In this document: piece by piece, positions 10,901 through 23,864 of the stretch
Position numbering within the stretch: the stretch's first letter is position 1
Layout: each line of letters opens with the position of its first letter
Source: Rutstroemia sp. NJR-2017a BVV2
Lineage: Eukaryota; Ascomycota; Leotiomycetes; Helotiales; Rutstroemiaceae
DNA: 64,000 nucleotides
Direction of reading: 5' to 3'
Assembly (NCBI GenBank): GCA_002946415.1
Contig: NJPS01000045.1
Coordinates: 1-64,000, forward strand
Program-made: the position numbers and the translations under genes
Notes under the pieces: model-generated
Database searches by the model: none
Told to the model about the DNA's origin: nothing
What the model saw: only the letters and a program-made list of their open reading frames with translations

Positions 10901-13728
10901 CAACCTCCTAGTTCGACTAGTTCTAATTAGGAAGAATATAAAATAATAAATTGAAGTTAGTCTAAATTAGCCAACACCGAATTAGTACTAGCTTGCTCAA
11001 CTAAAATCAAAGAGAAAATATCAAAACCTAATAGAATTATTCAAGAAATTATTAATAAAGTTTATTTAGCTATTTCTGAGATATTTTATAAAATTTTTGT
11101 TTATTTAATCGATCTTGGATATCATCTCCAGTACTGGAGATAAATAACTAGAATTATTTTCAAAAAACTAGTTAAATCTAATTATTTAGTTCTAAAAACT
11201 TATAAAGTAATCTTACTTCTCAACTATTTAAGCAAAATATATAAGAGAATACTAGTAAAAAAATTAGATTATTTAGCCAAAACAACTAGTTTGCTATATA
11301 ATTCTCAAATCGGTAAAAGATTTAAAAAATCAATTATTAATACTAGATTACTACTAGTAAATAAGGTTTAAGAAAATTACTTAAAAGAATATAAAATATC
11401 GGTTTTATTTTTAGATATTAAAGGAGCTTTCGATTATATCTCAAAAAACTAGCTATTAACTATTCTAAAAAGATTAAAACTACTAATTAACTTAATTACT
11501 TAGATTAGTTACTTCTTAGAATACTAACTACTTTGTTTAAATTTTGATAGCCAAATCGAGCAATTTCAGTTTATTTCAATTAATATCTTCTAGAGTAGTT
11601 CAATCTTATTAATTCTTTTTTTAATTTATATTAAAAAGCTTTTTCTATTAATTTCTATCTCAATCTAGTTATATATAGATGATATCGCGCTAGTTACTAG
11701 CTTAACTAGTTTCAAAAAGAACTGCAAAATCCTAGAAAGAGAAACTAGTAAGTTATATATCTTGAGGAAAGCTAATAATATCGAATTCGATTTAGTTAAA
11801 ATAAAACTAATTTATTTTTTCGAAGATAAATAAATAACTATTGAGACTAATTCGGTTAATTTACCAAATAATCAATTAATATAACTCTCAAAAATAATAA
11901 AATAGTTAGATATCTGGTTTGATAATATTTTAAGTTTTAACTAATATATCTTAACTAGAATTAGTTAAACTAAATCAGTTTTTTTAAAAGCTAATTAACT
12001 AGTTAATATCGAAAATAGATTTTCACTTTTTATAATATACTAATTATATATTACTTATATTATTAGTATCTCAGACTATAGATTCTCTATATAGTAGAAG
12101 AAACAAACTAAATTTAAAACTTAATTCCAATATTTACAAAATTTGGTTTTTTGGAAAATCCTTAAAGTATTTAGGATTAATCTAATAGTTCCTATAAAGA
12201 TAGAAACTATACTAATATTTCCCCAAACTTGCTTAAATACTATTAACTATCAATATATATTCAGAACTCTCAAAATAGTTGAAAATTATCTAATTTTCAA
12301 AGAAATTTGAGCTAAATCGAAAGCTAATAATCAGTTCCAGAACTATTTAGCACTAATCTAAAAAGAACTAATCAAAATAATCTAAATAAAGCAAATTAGA
12401 TATTTAATATACTTACTAGTTTATTTTCAATATTTGAAATCAATTAGTTTTTTTAAATTTCCATCTTGGATAACTATTCCTTATTTGGTTGAAATTAGTA
12501 AACTATCTAAAGAATTAGAAACTGAAAATTATAAAAACTCGATTATTCTACTAACCCCAAACTAGTACTTAGTTTATATAGATAGATTAGAATTAGTAGA
12601 TCAAAAAGGAATCGGAATCGGTCTAGTTCTTTTTAACTTTAATTAGGAGCTAATCCAGAGATCTAACTGGAATATTGGAACTAGTTAGTTAGTTTATAAT
12701 AGCGAACTAGCTGGAATAGCTAAAGGAATTAAGTTAGTATATAAAATAACTCAAAAAGACCAAGAATTTATTATTTTCTCAGATAATCAAGTTACTTTAT
12801 AAAGGTTAAAATCACTTGGTAATAAACTAAAGCAAAATCAAGTAATACTAGTATACGAAACTAGCCAAGAAATAATTAGAAAAGGAGCTAAAATTAAATT
12901 AATTTGGGTTCTAGATTATTTCGAGATACTAAGCAACGAAAAAGCGAATCTATTAGCTAAATCAGGGACTAAAATAGATCTAATAACTCAAATAACTAGT
13001 TTTAACTATTTGGGAGCTCAAATTAAGCGAATTAAAAATCAAAAGTAATTAGAATCTCTTTTAAAAACTTTGGAAACTATATCGAAAACTAACTTACTTA
13101 GCTCGACTAGTTATTTAAGAATTTTTAAACCCACTTCTCGAAATCGTATCCAAATCCCAAATTCAACTAAAAGAGCTACTATTAGTACCTTTTTCCAATT
13201 GAAAATCAGATATAGTTATTTAAAATTATATTTATATTTATTAGGATATACTAGTAATAATAAATATATTTGTAGAGCAAAAGAGACTCCTGAGCACTTA
13301 TTTTTAAGTTGTTCTCTTTTTAGTCTAGCTCGGATCAAGCTAAAAGATAAATTAGCTACAAATTACTTATTATTTCTACTTCTTCTTAATACTACCCCCG
13401 GAATCGAAGCTAGCATCGCTTATTTAAGCGAGATAAAAATTTGTACCCGAAAATATTATCTAGCTCAAGAGCTAGTTGATGATTAGTTTGGATATTTAAA
13501 TTGGAATGATTTTATTTTTATTTTTATCAAATTGATATTTTCATTATTTTAGTTATTTTCATTTACTAGGACTAGTTCCTTACTATCTCTTGATACTATT
13601 TGGCTTAAAATGTATTTAAATACTATTTATATTTAGCTGCTAGTAACCTTTAGCTACTAGCCGATCTACTATAATCTTAAACTCAAAAAGGTTATTAAAA
13701 TGATAAATCAATTAATCAATCAATTATA
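7930..13728 (+). mobile_element. LINE copy E, near full length (about 5.8 kb), heavily RIP-mutated
   Basis: All parts of the family are present in order on the plus strand: 5' UTR (about 7930-8220), ORF1 (about 8220-9620, with the knuckle near 9410), endonuclease (about 9620-10250), linker (10268-10459 still open), reverse transcriptase (about 10900-11950, catalytic YIDD at about 11672-11683 preceded by FLDIKGAFDYIS), RNase H (about 12470-13000), terminal Cys/His region (open at 13070-13486), 3' UTR and an ATCA tail at about 13704-13725. Stops occur throughout, so it cannot encode active proteins. Its 5' UTR belongs to the same variant as copy G and differs from A and H. I could not find a convincing target-site duplication. 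Confidence 0.85.
13070..13486 (+). pseudogene. LINE copy E ORF2 C-terminal fragment
   Basis: A 138-codon open stretch at the end of copy E ORF2 follows the RNase H domain. It contains YICRAKETPEHLFLSCSLF, the Cys/His motif often found at the C-terminus of Tad1-like ORF2 proteins, and ends in an acidic LVDD just before the stop at 13484-13486. The same segment is recognisable in copies C, D and H. It is an isolated open fragment of a dead ORF2, not an independent gene. Confidence 0.75.
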
Positions 13729-16556
13729 TAGTTAATATATTGCAAAAAGTGAAAGTTCATTTTCGATATTAATTAATCAATTAGCTCTCAAAAAAACTAA
13801 TTTAGTTTAACTAATTCTAGTTGAGATATATTAATTGAAACTTAAAATATTATCAAATTAGATATCTAACTATTTTACTACTTTTAAGAATTGTATTAAT
13901 TGATTATTTGGTAAATTAACCGAATTAATTTCAATAGTTTCTTATTTATTCTTGAAAAAGTAAATTAACTTTATTTTTACTAAATTGAATTCGATATTAC
14001 TAGCTTCTTTTAAAGTATATAGTTTGCTAACTTCTCTTTCTAGGATTTTGTAGTTCTTTTTAAAACTAGTTAAGTTAGTAGCTAGCACGATATTATTTAT
14101 ATATAACTAGATTAAAGTAGAAATCGATGGAAAAAACTCTTTAATATAAATTAAAAAAAGAATTAGTGAAATTAAACTATTCTGAGAGATATTAGTTGAA
14201 ATAGACTAGAATTATTTGATTTAACTATCAAAACTTAAATAAAGTAATCGGTATTCCAAGAAATAACTAATCTAAGTAATTAAACTAATTAGTAATTTTA
14301 ATTTTTTTAGAATAGCTAATAACTAGTTTTTTAAAATATAATCGAAAGCTCTTTTAATATCCAAAAATAAACCGATATTTTATATCTTTTTAAATAATTT
14401 TCTTGAACTTTATTTACTAATAATAATCTGATATTAATAGTTGATTTTTTAAGTTTTCTACCGATTTGGGAATTATATAGTAAGTTAATTATTTTGGCTA
14501 AATAACTTAGTTTTTTTGCTAGTATTCTCTTATTTATTTTGTTTAAATAGTTGAGAAATAAGATTATTTTATAAGTTTTTGAAATTAAATAATTAGATTT
14601 AATTGGTTTTTTGAAAATAGTTCTAGTTACTTATTTCTAGTATCGGAGGTAATATCTAAAATTAATTAGATAAATAAAAACTTTATAAAATATCTCAAGA
14701 ATAACTAAATAAGTTTTATTAATAATTTCTTAAGTAATTCTATTAGATTCTAATATTTTCTCTTTGATTTTAGTTAAGTAAACTAATACTAATTTGATAT
14801 TAGTTAGTTTAGACCGACTCCAATTTATTACTTTATACTCTTCCCAATTAGAACTAGTTGAACTAGGAGGTTAAGGAAAGAGAGTAATTCTCAAAATAAT
14901 TCCTTTCTTTTTAAAAATAGTTTTATTTAGAATAACTAAAAGAGATCGATTAGAGAAAGATTTAGTATAGTTAAATACTTTAAATATTGATTTAGAATTA
15001 TTATTTTCAAGAAAAGTATTCTAATAATTCTTTTTAGCTAGTTTTATCTTTAAAAAATACTAATTTCGAGCTAATTAATATTATTCTTAATAAAAACTTT
15101 AACTAGTTTGATTATTTTGGATTTTTAATTTTCTCTAAGTTAATATTATCGATTTTCTTAGACTTTTTAGTTTAAGAATTTATTAAGGTTTAGTTTTTAG
15201 ACTAGATTTAATTTTTGAAATAACTTTACTAATTATTAATTGAACTAGTAATAATAATTCCGAACTAATTGATTCTAGATAATTTTGTATTATCTTATCT
15301 AATTCCAGATCTAGCCAAGTGAAATCGGGAAGGGAACTAGCTAGAATAGTTAATTTCTTTATAATTTTAACTAAATAGTCTGAAAAAAGTTCCCAATCTA
15401 CTAACTTAATATTAAAATAAATATTAGTTAATTTTTGTTTATTTAGAGGTATTAGCTCTTTTTTCTCTTTTAAAGTAAATAAAATCGATAAATAATTAGA
15501 TCTCAAATTAGTTAGTATTTACCAATTATCAATATATCTAACTAATATTTATATAACTAATATAAGATCTAAAACTAACTTGCTAGCTTTTCTAAAAAAT
15601 ATAATAGTTTTAAATTTATTAATTAATTTCAAATTTTACTTTTTAATCTATTAAACTAACTTAGTATTAACTTGATTACTTCGATTATTCGGATTCTACT
15701 AAAGATAATAGAAATTAAAATTATCCAAAATAAATAAATTAGTCGAAATAATTCTAAATAGTAAACTTTTTTTCATTATTTTAGTTAAAGTTCCTTCGAT
15801 TTAGCTAATTTCGTTATAAATATTAACTAATTCAAATATATTATTTTCTTCGATTATTAATAGAATTAATAAATCAAAATCGATATTCGAAGAAACTAAT
15901 ATAATACTAAATATATAAGTTTTCAAGATATAAATAAGTATTCGAGATCTAAATTTTATAATAGTTGAAAAGATTTAATTGAAACTATTATAAGAAATCG
16001 ATCGATTATTTAAGTAACTTAAATTTTCATTTATAATCTAAGATTCTTGGATTAATAATAAATCGATTTTTAATTTAATAACTAATTATAATATTAATTT
16101 AGTTATAATCGAACTTCGATTTAGATTTATTTAGAGAATTCGAGTATTTATATTAATTATAGATTAGCTTCTTTGATAATCTTATATATTTCATATTCTT
16201 TAGAAATAGAAATATAATTATTTTTATAATTAATATATTTTGATCTTAAATAAAGATATTTTTGATTATTTTAGTTATAAATCAAATAGTAATATTAATT
16301 AGTAATATAAAGTTCGTTATAGAAACTATATTTAATCTCTTTATAATAAAATTTAACTAAATATCTAAATTCTTAATATTTAGTATACTAAATAGATTTA
16401 GAAATAATAAGAAGTTTTTCAATTCTAATACTAATTCTAGTTATCTAAACCCGGTTTTTTATATATCTCTCGATTTCTATTTTAATAGTAATAGATATTA
16501 TTATTAATCCTCTTTATTTAATAACTCGATTTTTTATTAAAGATAATCAATATAAT

Positions 16557-19500
16557 TGATTGATTGATTGATTGATTTATTATTTTAACGACCTCTTTGA
16601 GTCTAAGACTATAATAGGTCGGCTAGCGGTTAAAGGCTACTAGTAGCTAAATATAAATAGTATTTAAATACATTTTAAGCCAAATAGTATCAAGAGATAG
16701 TAAGGAACTAGTCCTAGTAAATGAAAATAACTAAAATAATGAAAATATCAATTTGATAAAAATGAAAATAAAATCATTCCAATTTAAATATCCAAACTAA
16801 TCATTAACTAGCTTTCGAGCTAGATGATACTTTCGAGTACAAATTTTTATCTTGCTTAAATAAGCGATACTAGCTTCGATTCCGGGGGTAGTATCAAGAA
16901 GAAGTGGAAATAATAAGTAATTTGTAGCTAATTTATCTTTTAGCTTGATCCGAGCTAGACTAAAAAGAGAACAACTTAAAAATAAGTATTCAGGAGTCTC
17001 TTTAGCCCCACAAATATATTTATTATTACTAGTATACTCTAATAAATATAAATATAATTTTAAATAACTATATCTGATTTTCAACTAGAAGAAGGTGCTA
17101 GTAGTAGCTCTTTTAGTTGAATTTGGGATTTGGATACGATTTCGAGAAGTAAGTTTAAAAATTCTTAAATAATTAGTCGAGCTAAGTAGGCTAGCTTCTG
17201 ATATAGTTTCCAAAGTTTTTAAAAAAGATTCTAACTATTCCTGATTTTTAATTTGTTTAATTTGAGCTCCCAAGTAGTTGAGACTAGTTATTTAGGTCAC
17301 CGGGTCCATTTTAGTTCCCGATTTGGCTAGTAGATCCGCTTTTTCGTTGCCTAGTATCTCGGAATAGTCTGGAACCTAAGCTAATTTGATTTTAGCTCCT
17401 CTTCAGACTATTTCTCGGCTAGCTTTATATACTAGTACTACTTGATTTTGCTCTAGTTTATCACTAAATGATTTTAACCTTTGTAAAGCAGTTTGATTAT
17501 CTGAGAAAATAATGAATTCTTGATCTTTTTGAGCTATTTCGCTTACTAATTTAATTCCTTCGGCTATTCCGACTAGTTCGCTGTTATAAACTAGCTGACT
17601 AATCCCAATATTCCAGCTAGATCCCTGGATTAGCTCCTAGTTAAAGTTGAAAAGAGCTAGACCGATTCCGATCTCTTTTTAATTTACTAGTTCAGAACTA
17701 TTAATATAGACTAAGTACTGGTTCGGGGCTAGTAAAATAGTCGAGTTTTTATGATTTTCAGTTTCTAGTTCCTTAGATAGCTTACTAATTTCGATCGTAT
17801 AAAGGGTAGTAGTCCAGAATAGAAATTTGAAAGAACTAATTAATTCCAAGTACTGAAACTAGACTAATAGGTATATTAAGTATCTAATTCGCTTAATTTG
17901 GGTTATTTTGGCAATTTCCTTTTGGGTAGATACTAAATAATCTTGAAAATAGTAATTAGTCTTCGGTTTAGTCCAGATTTCTTTGAAAATTAGATGGTTT
18001 TCTACTATTTGGAAAGCTCGAAGTATATATTGGTAACTAGTAGTATTTAAATAAGTTTGGGGAAGTGCTAAAACAGCTTCTACCTCTATAGAGATTATTG
18101 GACTAGTCCTGAACACCTCTAGTATCTTCTGTAATACCAAATTTTATAAGTATTGGAATTGATTTTTAAATTTAACTTACTCTTTCTACTATATAGGGGA
18201 TCTGTAGTCTGAGATGCTAGTAATGCAAGCGAGGTATAGCTAGTATATAATATAAAGTAAAAATCTATTTTCGGTATTAGCTAACCAATTAGTTCTTAAG
18301 AAAGCTGATTTAGCTTAGCTAATTCTAGTTAAAATATATTTATTGAAGTATAAAGTATTGTCAAACCAGATTTCTAACTATTTTACTACTTTTGAGGGTT
18401 ATATTGATTGATTATTTGGTAATTTGACCGAATTAGTCTTAGTAGTAACTTGTTTACCTCCGAAAAAATGAATTAGTTCAGTTTTAGCTAAATTAAACTT
18501 AATACTACTTGCTTCTCCTAGAGTATATAACTTGCTAGCTTCTTTTTCCAAAATTTTGCAGTTCTTTTTAAAACTAGTTAAGCTAGTTGCTAGCGCGATA
18601 TCATCTATATACAACTAGATTGAAGTAGAAATCGATGGAAATAGCTCTTTTATATAAATTAAAAAAAGAATCGGTGAGATCAGGCTACCCTAGGGAATAC
18701 TAGTTGAAATAGGTTGAAAATCCTCAATTTGGCTATCAAAACTTAAGTAAAGTAGCCGATCTTCCAGAAAGTAACTAGTCCAAACAATAAAACTAATTAG
18801 AAGTTTTAATCTTTTTAAAATAGCTAAAAGCTGATTTTTTGAGATATAATCGAAAGCTCCTTTAATATCCAAAAATAAAATAGATATTTTATAGCTTTTT
18901 AAATGATTTTCTTGAACCTTATTTACTAGTAGTAGCTCGGTATCAATAGCTGATTTTTTGAGTCTTCTACCAATTTGAGAGTTATATAGCAAACTAATAG
19001 TCTTGGCTAAATAGCCTAGTCTTTTTGCTAGTATTCTTTCGCTAATTTTACCTAAATAGTTCAAAAGTGAAATCACTCTATAAGTTTTTGAGACTGAATA
19101 ATCAGATTTAACTGGTTTTTTAAGAATAGCTCTAGTTACTTATTATCAGTACCGAGGGTGATAACCAAGATCGATTAGATAAGCAAAAACCTTATAAAAT
19201 ATCTCCGGAATAGCTAAATAAGCTTTATTGATAATTTCTTAAGTAATTCTATCTAGACTAGGAGTTTTTCCTTTGATTTTAACTAAACAAGCTAGTACTA
19301 ATTCGGTGCTAGCAAGCTTAAGCTAGTTCCAATCAACTACTTTATAGCTCTCCCAATTTGGACTAGTCGAACTAGGTAGTTAAGGAAAGAGAGTAGATCT
19401 CAAAATAGTTTCTTTCTCTTTAAAACTAGTTTTATTTAAAATAGCTAGAAGGGATCGGTTCGAGTAGGATTTAGTATAGCTAAAAGCTTTGAAAATCAAT

Positions 19501-22381
19501 TTAGAATTATTATTTTCAAGAAAAGTATTTCAATAATCCTTTTTAGTTAGTTTTATCTTTAAAAAGTACTAATTCCGAGTTAATCAGTACTATTCTTAAT
19601 AAGAATCTTGACTACCTTAACTATTTTGGATTTTTAATTTCCTCTAAACTAGTAGTATAGATTTTCTCAACTCTTTTAGTTCTGAAGTCTACTAAAGTTT
19701 AGCTTTTAAACTAGGTTTAGTTTTGGGAATAGCTTTGTTAGCTATTAGCTAAACTAATAAGACTAGTTCTGAACTAATCGATTCTAGATAATTTTATACT
19801 ACCTTATCTAGTTTCAGGCTCAACCTAGTGAAATTAGAGAGGAGATTAGCTAGAATAGTTAATTCTTTTATAATTTTGACTAAATAGTCTGAAAATAACT
19901 TCTAGTCTGCTAACTTAGTATTAAAGTAAGTACTAGCTACTTTTAATCTATTTGGAGATATTAGTTTCTTTTTTCCCTTAATAGTAAATAAAATTGGTAA
20001 ATAATTAGATCCCAAATTAGCTAGTACTTACTAGTTCTCAATATATCTGGCTAACATTTATATAGTTAGTATAAGATCCAAAACTGATTTGCTAGTATCC
20101 CTGAAAAATATAATAGTCCCGAGTTCGTTAATTAGTTCTAGGTTTTACTTTTCTATCCAACTAATTAGCTTAGTACTAGTTTGACTACTTTGGCTATTTA
20201 GGTTCTACCAAGGATAATGGTAATTAAAATCTCCTAAAATCATTGAATTAGCCGAAATAGTTCTAGGTAGTAAGTTTCTTTTTACTATTTTAATTGAAAT
20301 TCTCTCGATTTAACTATTTTCGTTATAAAGATTAACTAGCTCAAATATATTACTTTCTTCGGCTATTAATAGAACTAGTAGATTAGGATCGAGATTCGAA
20401 AGAGCTAGTATAATATTAGGTATATAGATTTTCGAGATATAAGCAAATATTCGAGGTCTGAATTCCAAAGTAATTGGAAAAATTTAACTAAAGCTAATAT
20501 AAGAAATCGATCGACTATTTAAGTAGTCTGGATTTTTATTTATAATCCAAGGTTCTTGGACTAAAATTAAATCGATTTTTAGTTTAATAGCTAACTATAG
20601 TACTGATTCCATTATAACTAAGCTTCGGTTAAGATTTATTTGGATAATCTAGATACTAATGCTAATTATAGACTAGTTCCTTTAATAGCTTTATAAATTT
20701 CACACTCTTTTGAAGTAGAAATATAATTATTTTTGCAATTAGTATATTTTGGAACTAAATAGGAGCATTTCTGATTATTTTACTTACAAATTGAGTAATA
20801 ATATTGTTATATAGTATAGAGTTCGCTATAGAGGCTATATTTAGCCTCTTTTTGGCAAAATTTAGTCAAATATCCAAATCCTTGATATTTAGTATACTGG
20901 ATAGATTTAGAAGTAATTAGAAGCTTTTTAGCTTTAATACTAATTCTAGTTATCCAAACTCGGTTTCTAATATATTTTTCAGTTTCTGCTTTAGTAACAA
21001 AAGAGATTATTACTGATTCCCCTCGTTTAACAGTTCGATTTTCTACCAAGGATAGTTAATAGAAAGTATTAATAAGTTTTAAATTCAAATTAGAATTAAA
21101 AGTTTTTAGTTTATTCAAAACTAATTCTATTTTATAAGGTATATTGAAGTCCAAAATGGGAATCCTATAAAAGACTATTTTATATCAAGGTTCATCTTTA
21201 ATCATTGATTTAAAAATAATTAAATATTCCCAAATAGCTTTTTTCTCGATTAGAAAATCTGAAATAAAAGAGCTAGTACTAGTAACTATTAGATTCTTCT
21301 TATTACTAATACTAGTAATAGAAGAGATTACTAGTCTCTTTATATTTTTATCTAAGAAGACCTTATTTATAGTATTTCGAAATACTAGTACTGAAAAAGG
21401 GATTTCAAATTCTCGAATCAGAATTAATCGATTTTGGACTTTAATTTTTTTCAGGGCTTTTTTGATTATAGTCCAGTTTCTAGAGATACTATTAGTATCT
21501 ACTAATACTATAAAAGCAAAAGTAGATCTAGAGAGTGAATTAGCTACCGAATTAGCCGGGATAATACTAGTAATAGTTGAGTTAGTTGAGTTTATCTGAT
21601 TAAAAAGATTTTTGAGAATCGAGATATTAGTACTATTCGCGGCGCTAACTACTTTGGTCTTAGCTTCGATTTTTCGGGTAGTATATTCCAGATTATTTAT
21701 TTGAGAAGCTAACTGATTTGTAACCTTTTGTAGCTTTCCTGATTTAATATATTCTCTAAATATCTTGATTAAATCAAAAATTTGAAACTATTTTTTATAT
21801 GATTTTGTAGCTAAGTATATTTCTATTAGCAAATTATATATCTAGAGGATTTTAGTATTAGCCAGATCCGAAGTAATATCAATAGTTAGTTTAATAATGA
21901 AGAATCGGATAGTTTTGCTTAGCTAGGAAAAGGTAAAGATATTAGTCTATTTAGAAAGATAGTAGATAATTCTATTAAGTCTAGTAATATTATTCGAAAT
22001 AGTATTAAGTAAATTTAAACTAAAAATCGAGTTGAGACTAGATATATCTAAATTGGAATCAAAAATCGAGATATTTGGTAGAGAAAGACTATTATCTATA
22101 TTAGTATCTCTATTAATAAGAAGTAAGGATCGAATAGTAAAGTTACTAGTAGGTCTAGAAATATATTAATAGGTTGAGATTGAAGAAAGTTCGATTTGGA
22201 TAGGATTTTGAAAGTTTTCAACTCCCAAATCCGCTATTTTGACCGCGATAATAATATCTCGATAACTAGTAGGTATATTGCTAAGCAAGCTAGCAAATTC
22301 GATTTGCAGAAATATATATAGTCGGATTTAATATCAGTATTGATATTTTTGGATTCGGTATTATTAAGATATTTTAAAGCT
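16557..22381 (-). mobile_element. LINE copy H, full length (5,825 bp), with 15-bp target duplication
   Basis: This is a complete minus-strand copy inserted in copy G ORF1. The identical 15-mer GATAATCAATATAAT lies at 16542-16556 and 22382-22396. From 3' to 5' it has five TGAT repeats (16557-16577), 3' UTR to 16796, ORF2 C-terminus (16797-17084), RNase H (about 17,300-17,760), reverse transcriptase (frames 18399-18614 with MYIDDIALAT, and 18690-19076 with FLDIKGAFDYIS), linker, endonuclease (about 20,030-20,660), knuckle (about 20,850-20,890), ORF1 to about 22,100 and the 5' UTR. RIP stops split every ORF, for example a TAG between Pro and Gly where reverse transcriptases read PQG. It is less decayed than copy G, as expected for a younger insertion. 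Confidence 0.9.
18399..19076 (-). pseudogene. LINE copy H reverse-transcriptase domain fragments
   Basis: Two open stretches cover most of the reverse transcriptase. The upstream one (19076-18690) carries ILFLDIKGAFDYIS, the palm motif with the first catalytic Asp, and ends at STSIP before a TAG that replaces the Gln of the conserved PQGS motif. The downstream one (18614-18399) begins MYIDDIALAT, the YXDD catalytic box. The gap between them reads GSLISPILFLIYI with stops. This region established that the family is a LINE and not an LTR element. It is inactivated by point mutation. Confidence 0.8.
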
Positions 22382-23714
22382 GATAATCAATATAATATAC
22401 TAATTAGTTTTAAATTCAAATTAGAATTAAAAATCTTTAGTTTATTTAATATTAGTTTTATTTTATAAAGTATATTGAAATTCTAAATTAGGATATTATA
22501 GAATACTATTTTATATCAAGATTTATCTTTTAAATATAATTTAAAAATAATTAAATATTCTCAAATAGTTCTTTTCTCAAATAGAAAATTAGAAGTAAAA
22601 GAAATAATTATAATAATTATTAGATTCTTCTTATTACTAATAATAGTAATTGAGGAAATTATTAATTCTTTAATATTTTTATTTAAGAAAGCTTTATTAA
22701 TAGTATTTTATAAAACTAATATCGAGAAAGAAGTATTGAGATTCCAAATCAAAATTAGTTGATTTTGGATTTTAGTTTTTTTAGTAGTTTTATTAATACT
22801 AATCTAATTTCCAAAATTACTATTATTATCTACTAATATTACTAAAACAAAAAAGAATTTAAAAGATAATTTAGTTAAAGAAATAGTTGAAGTAATAATA
22901 ATAGTAATTAAATTATATTAGATTTGAGAAAGGTTTTTGAAAATTATAATATTAGTTTTATTAATAGTATTAGTTATTTTTGTTTTAGCTTCGATTTTTT
23001 ATATAATATATTCCAAATTATTAATTTAAGAAATTAGTTGATTAGTAACTTTTTATAATTTTCTTAATTTAATATATTTTCTAAATATCTCGATTAAATC
23101 GAGAATTTGAATTTATTTATTATATAATTTAGTAGCTAAATATACTTCGATTAATAAATCATATATCTAAAGAATTTTAGTACTAACTAGATCTAAAATA
23201 GTTAGTTCAATAATAGAGAAACAGATAGTTTTGTTTAATTTAGAAGAAATAAAGAAATTAATCTATTTTAGAAAATAGTAGATATTTTTACTAAATCTAA
23301 TAATAGTATTTATAATAGTATTAAGTAGATCCGAACTGAAAATCTTATTTAGATCAGATATATCCAAATTTAGATTGAAAATCGAAATAATTAATAATAT
23401 AGAACTATTATCTATCTTTATATCGATATTAATAAAAAGAAAGAATCGAATAATAATATTACTAATAAATCCAGAAATATATTAATAAGTTAGAGTTGAA
23501 GAAAGTTCGATTTAGATAGGATTTTGAGAGGTTAAAGTTCCCAAATCTGTTATTTTAACTATAATAATAATATCTTGATAACTAATAGATATATTACTAA
23601 ACAAATTAATAAATTCGATCTATAGAAATATATATAGTTGGATTTTATATTGGGTTTGATAATTTTGAATTCGGAATTGTTTTTTCAATTATTGTTTTTT
23701 ATATTGAATTATAT

Positions 23715-23835
23715 ATTTAAAATATTATTATTATTTAATTATTAGTAATTAGTTATTAATCAATCTATTATAGTTTTAGATTTAAAAAAATTATTAAAAT
23801 AATAAATCAATCAATCAATTAATTAATTAATTTTT
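23715..23835 (+). mobile_element. LINE fragment I: 3' UTR end with ATCA tail
   Basis: A short plus-strand match to the last part of the LINE 3' UTR ends in AATAATAAATCAATCAATCA (from about 23800). It is heavily mutated, and only the 3' end is recognisable. It sits between the 5' UTR of copy G and fragment J. Confidence 0.6.
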
Positions 23836-23864
23836 AAAATAATAAATTAATTAATCAATTAATT

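Larger units (their letters stand above)
13729..23700 (-). mobile_element. LINE copy G (minus strand), split by copy H
   Basis: Copy G lies in two pieces. The left piece (about 13,729-16,556) runs, on the minus strand, from within reverse transcriptase (about 13,730-14,900) through the linker (open at 15183-15506), the endonuclease (about 15,520-16,160) and the knuckle (about 16,330-16,400) into the ORF1 C-terminus. The right piece (22,382 to about 23,700) continues ORF1 and the 5' UTR. The two pieces join seamlessly when copy H and one 15-bp target repeat are removed. Its RNase H and 3' UTR are missing; the left end abuts the tail of copy E. The 5' UTR variant matches copy E. It is strongly RIP-mutated. 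Confidence 0.8.

Noticed and set aside
13729..13760. Target-site duplication for LINE copy E
   Set aside because: The flanks at about 7905-7930 and 13726-13750 share only short AT-rich words, so no duplication can be claimed.
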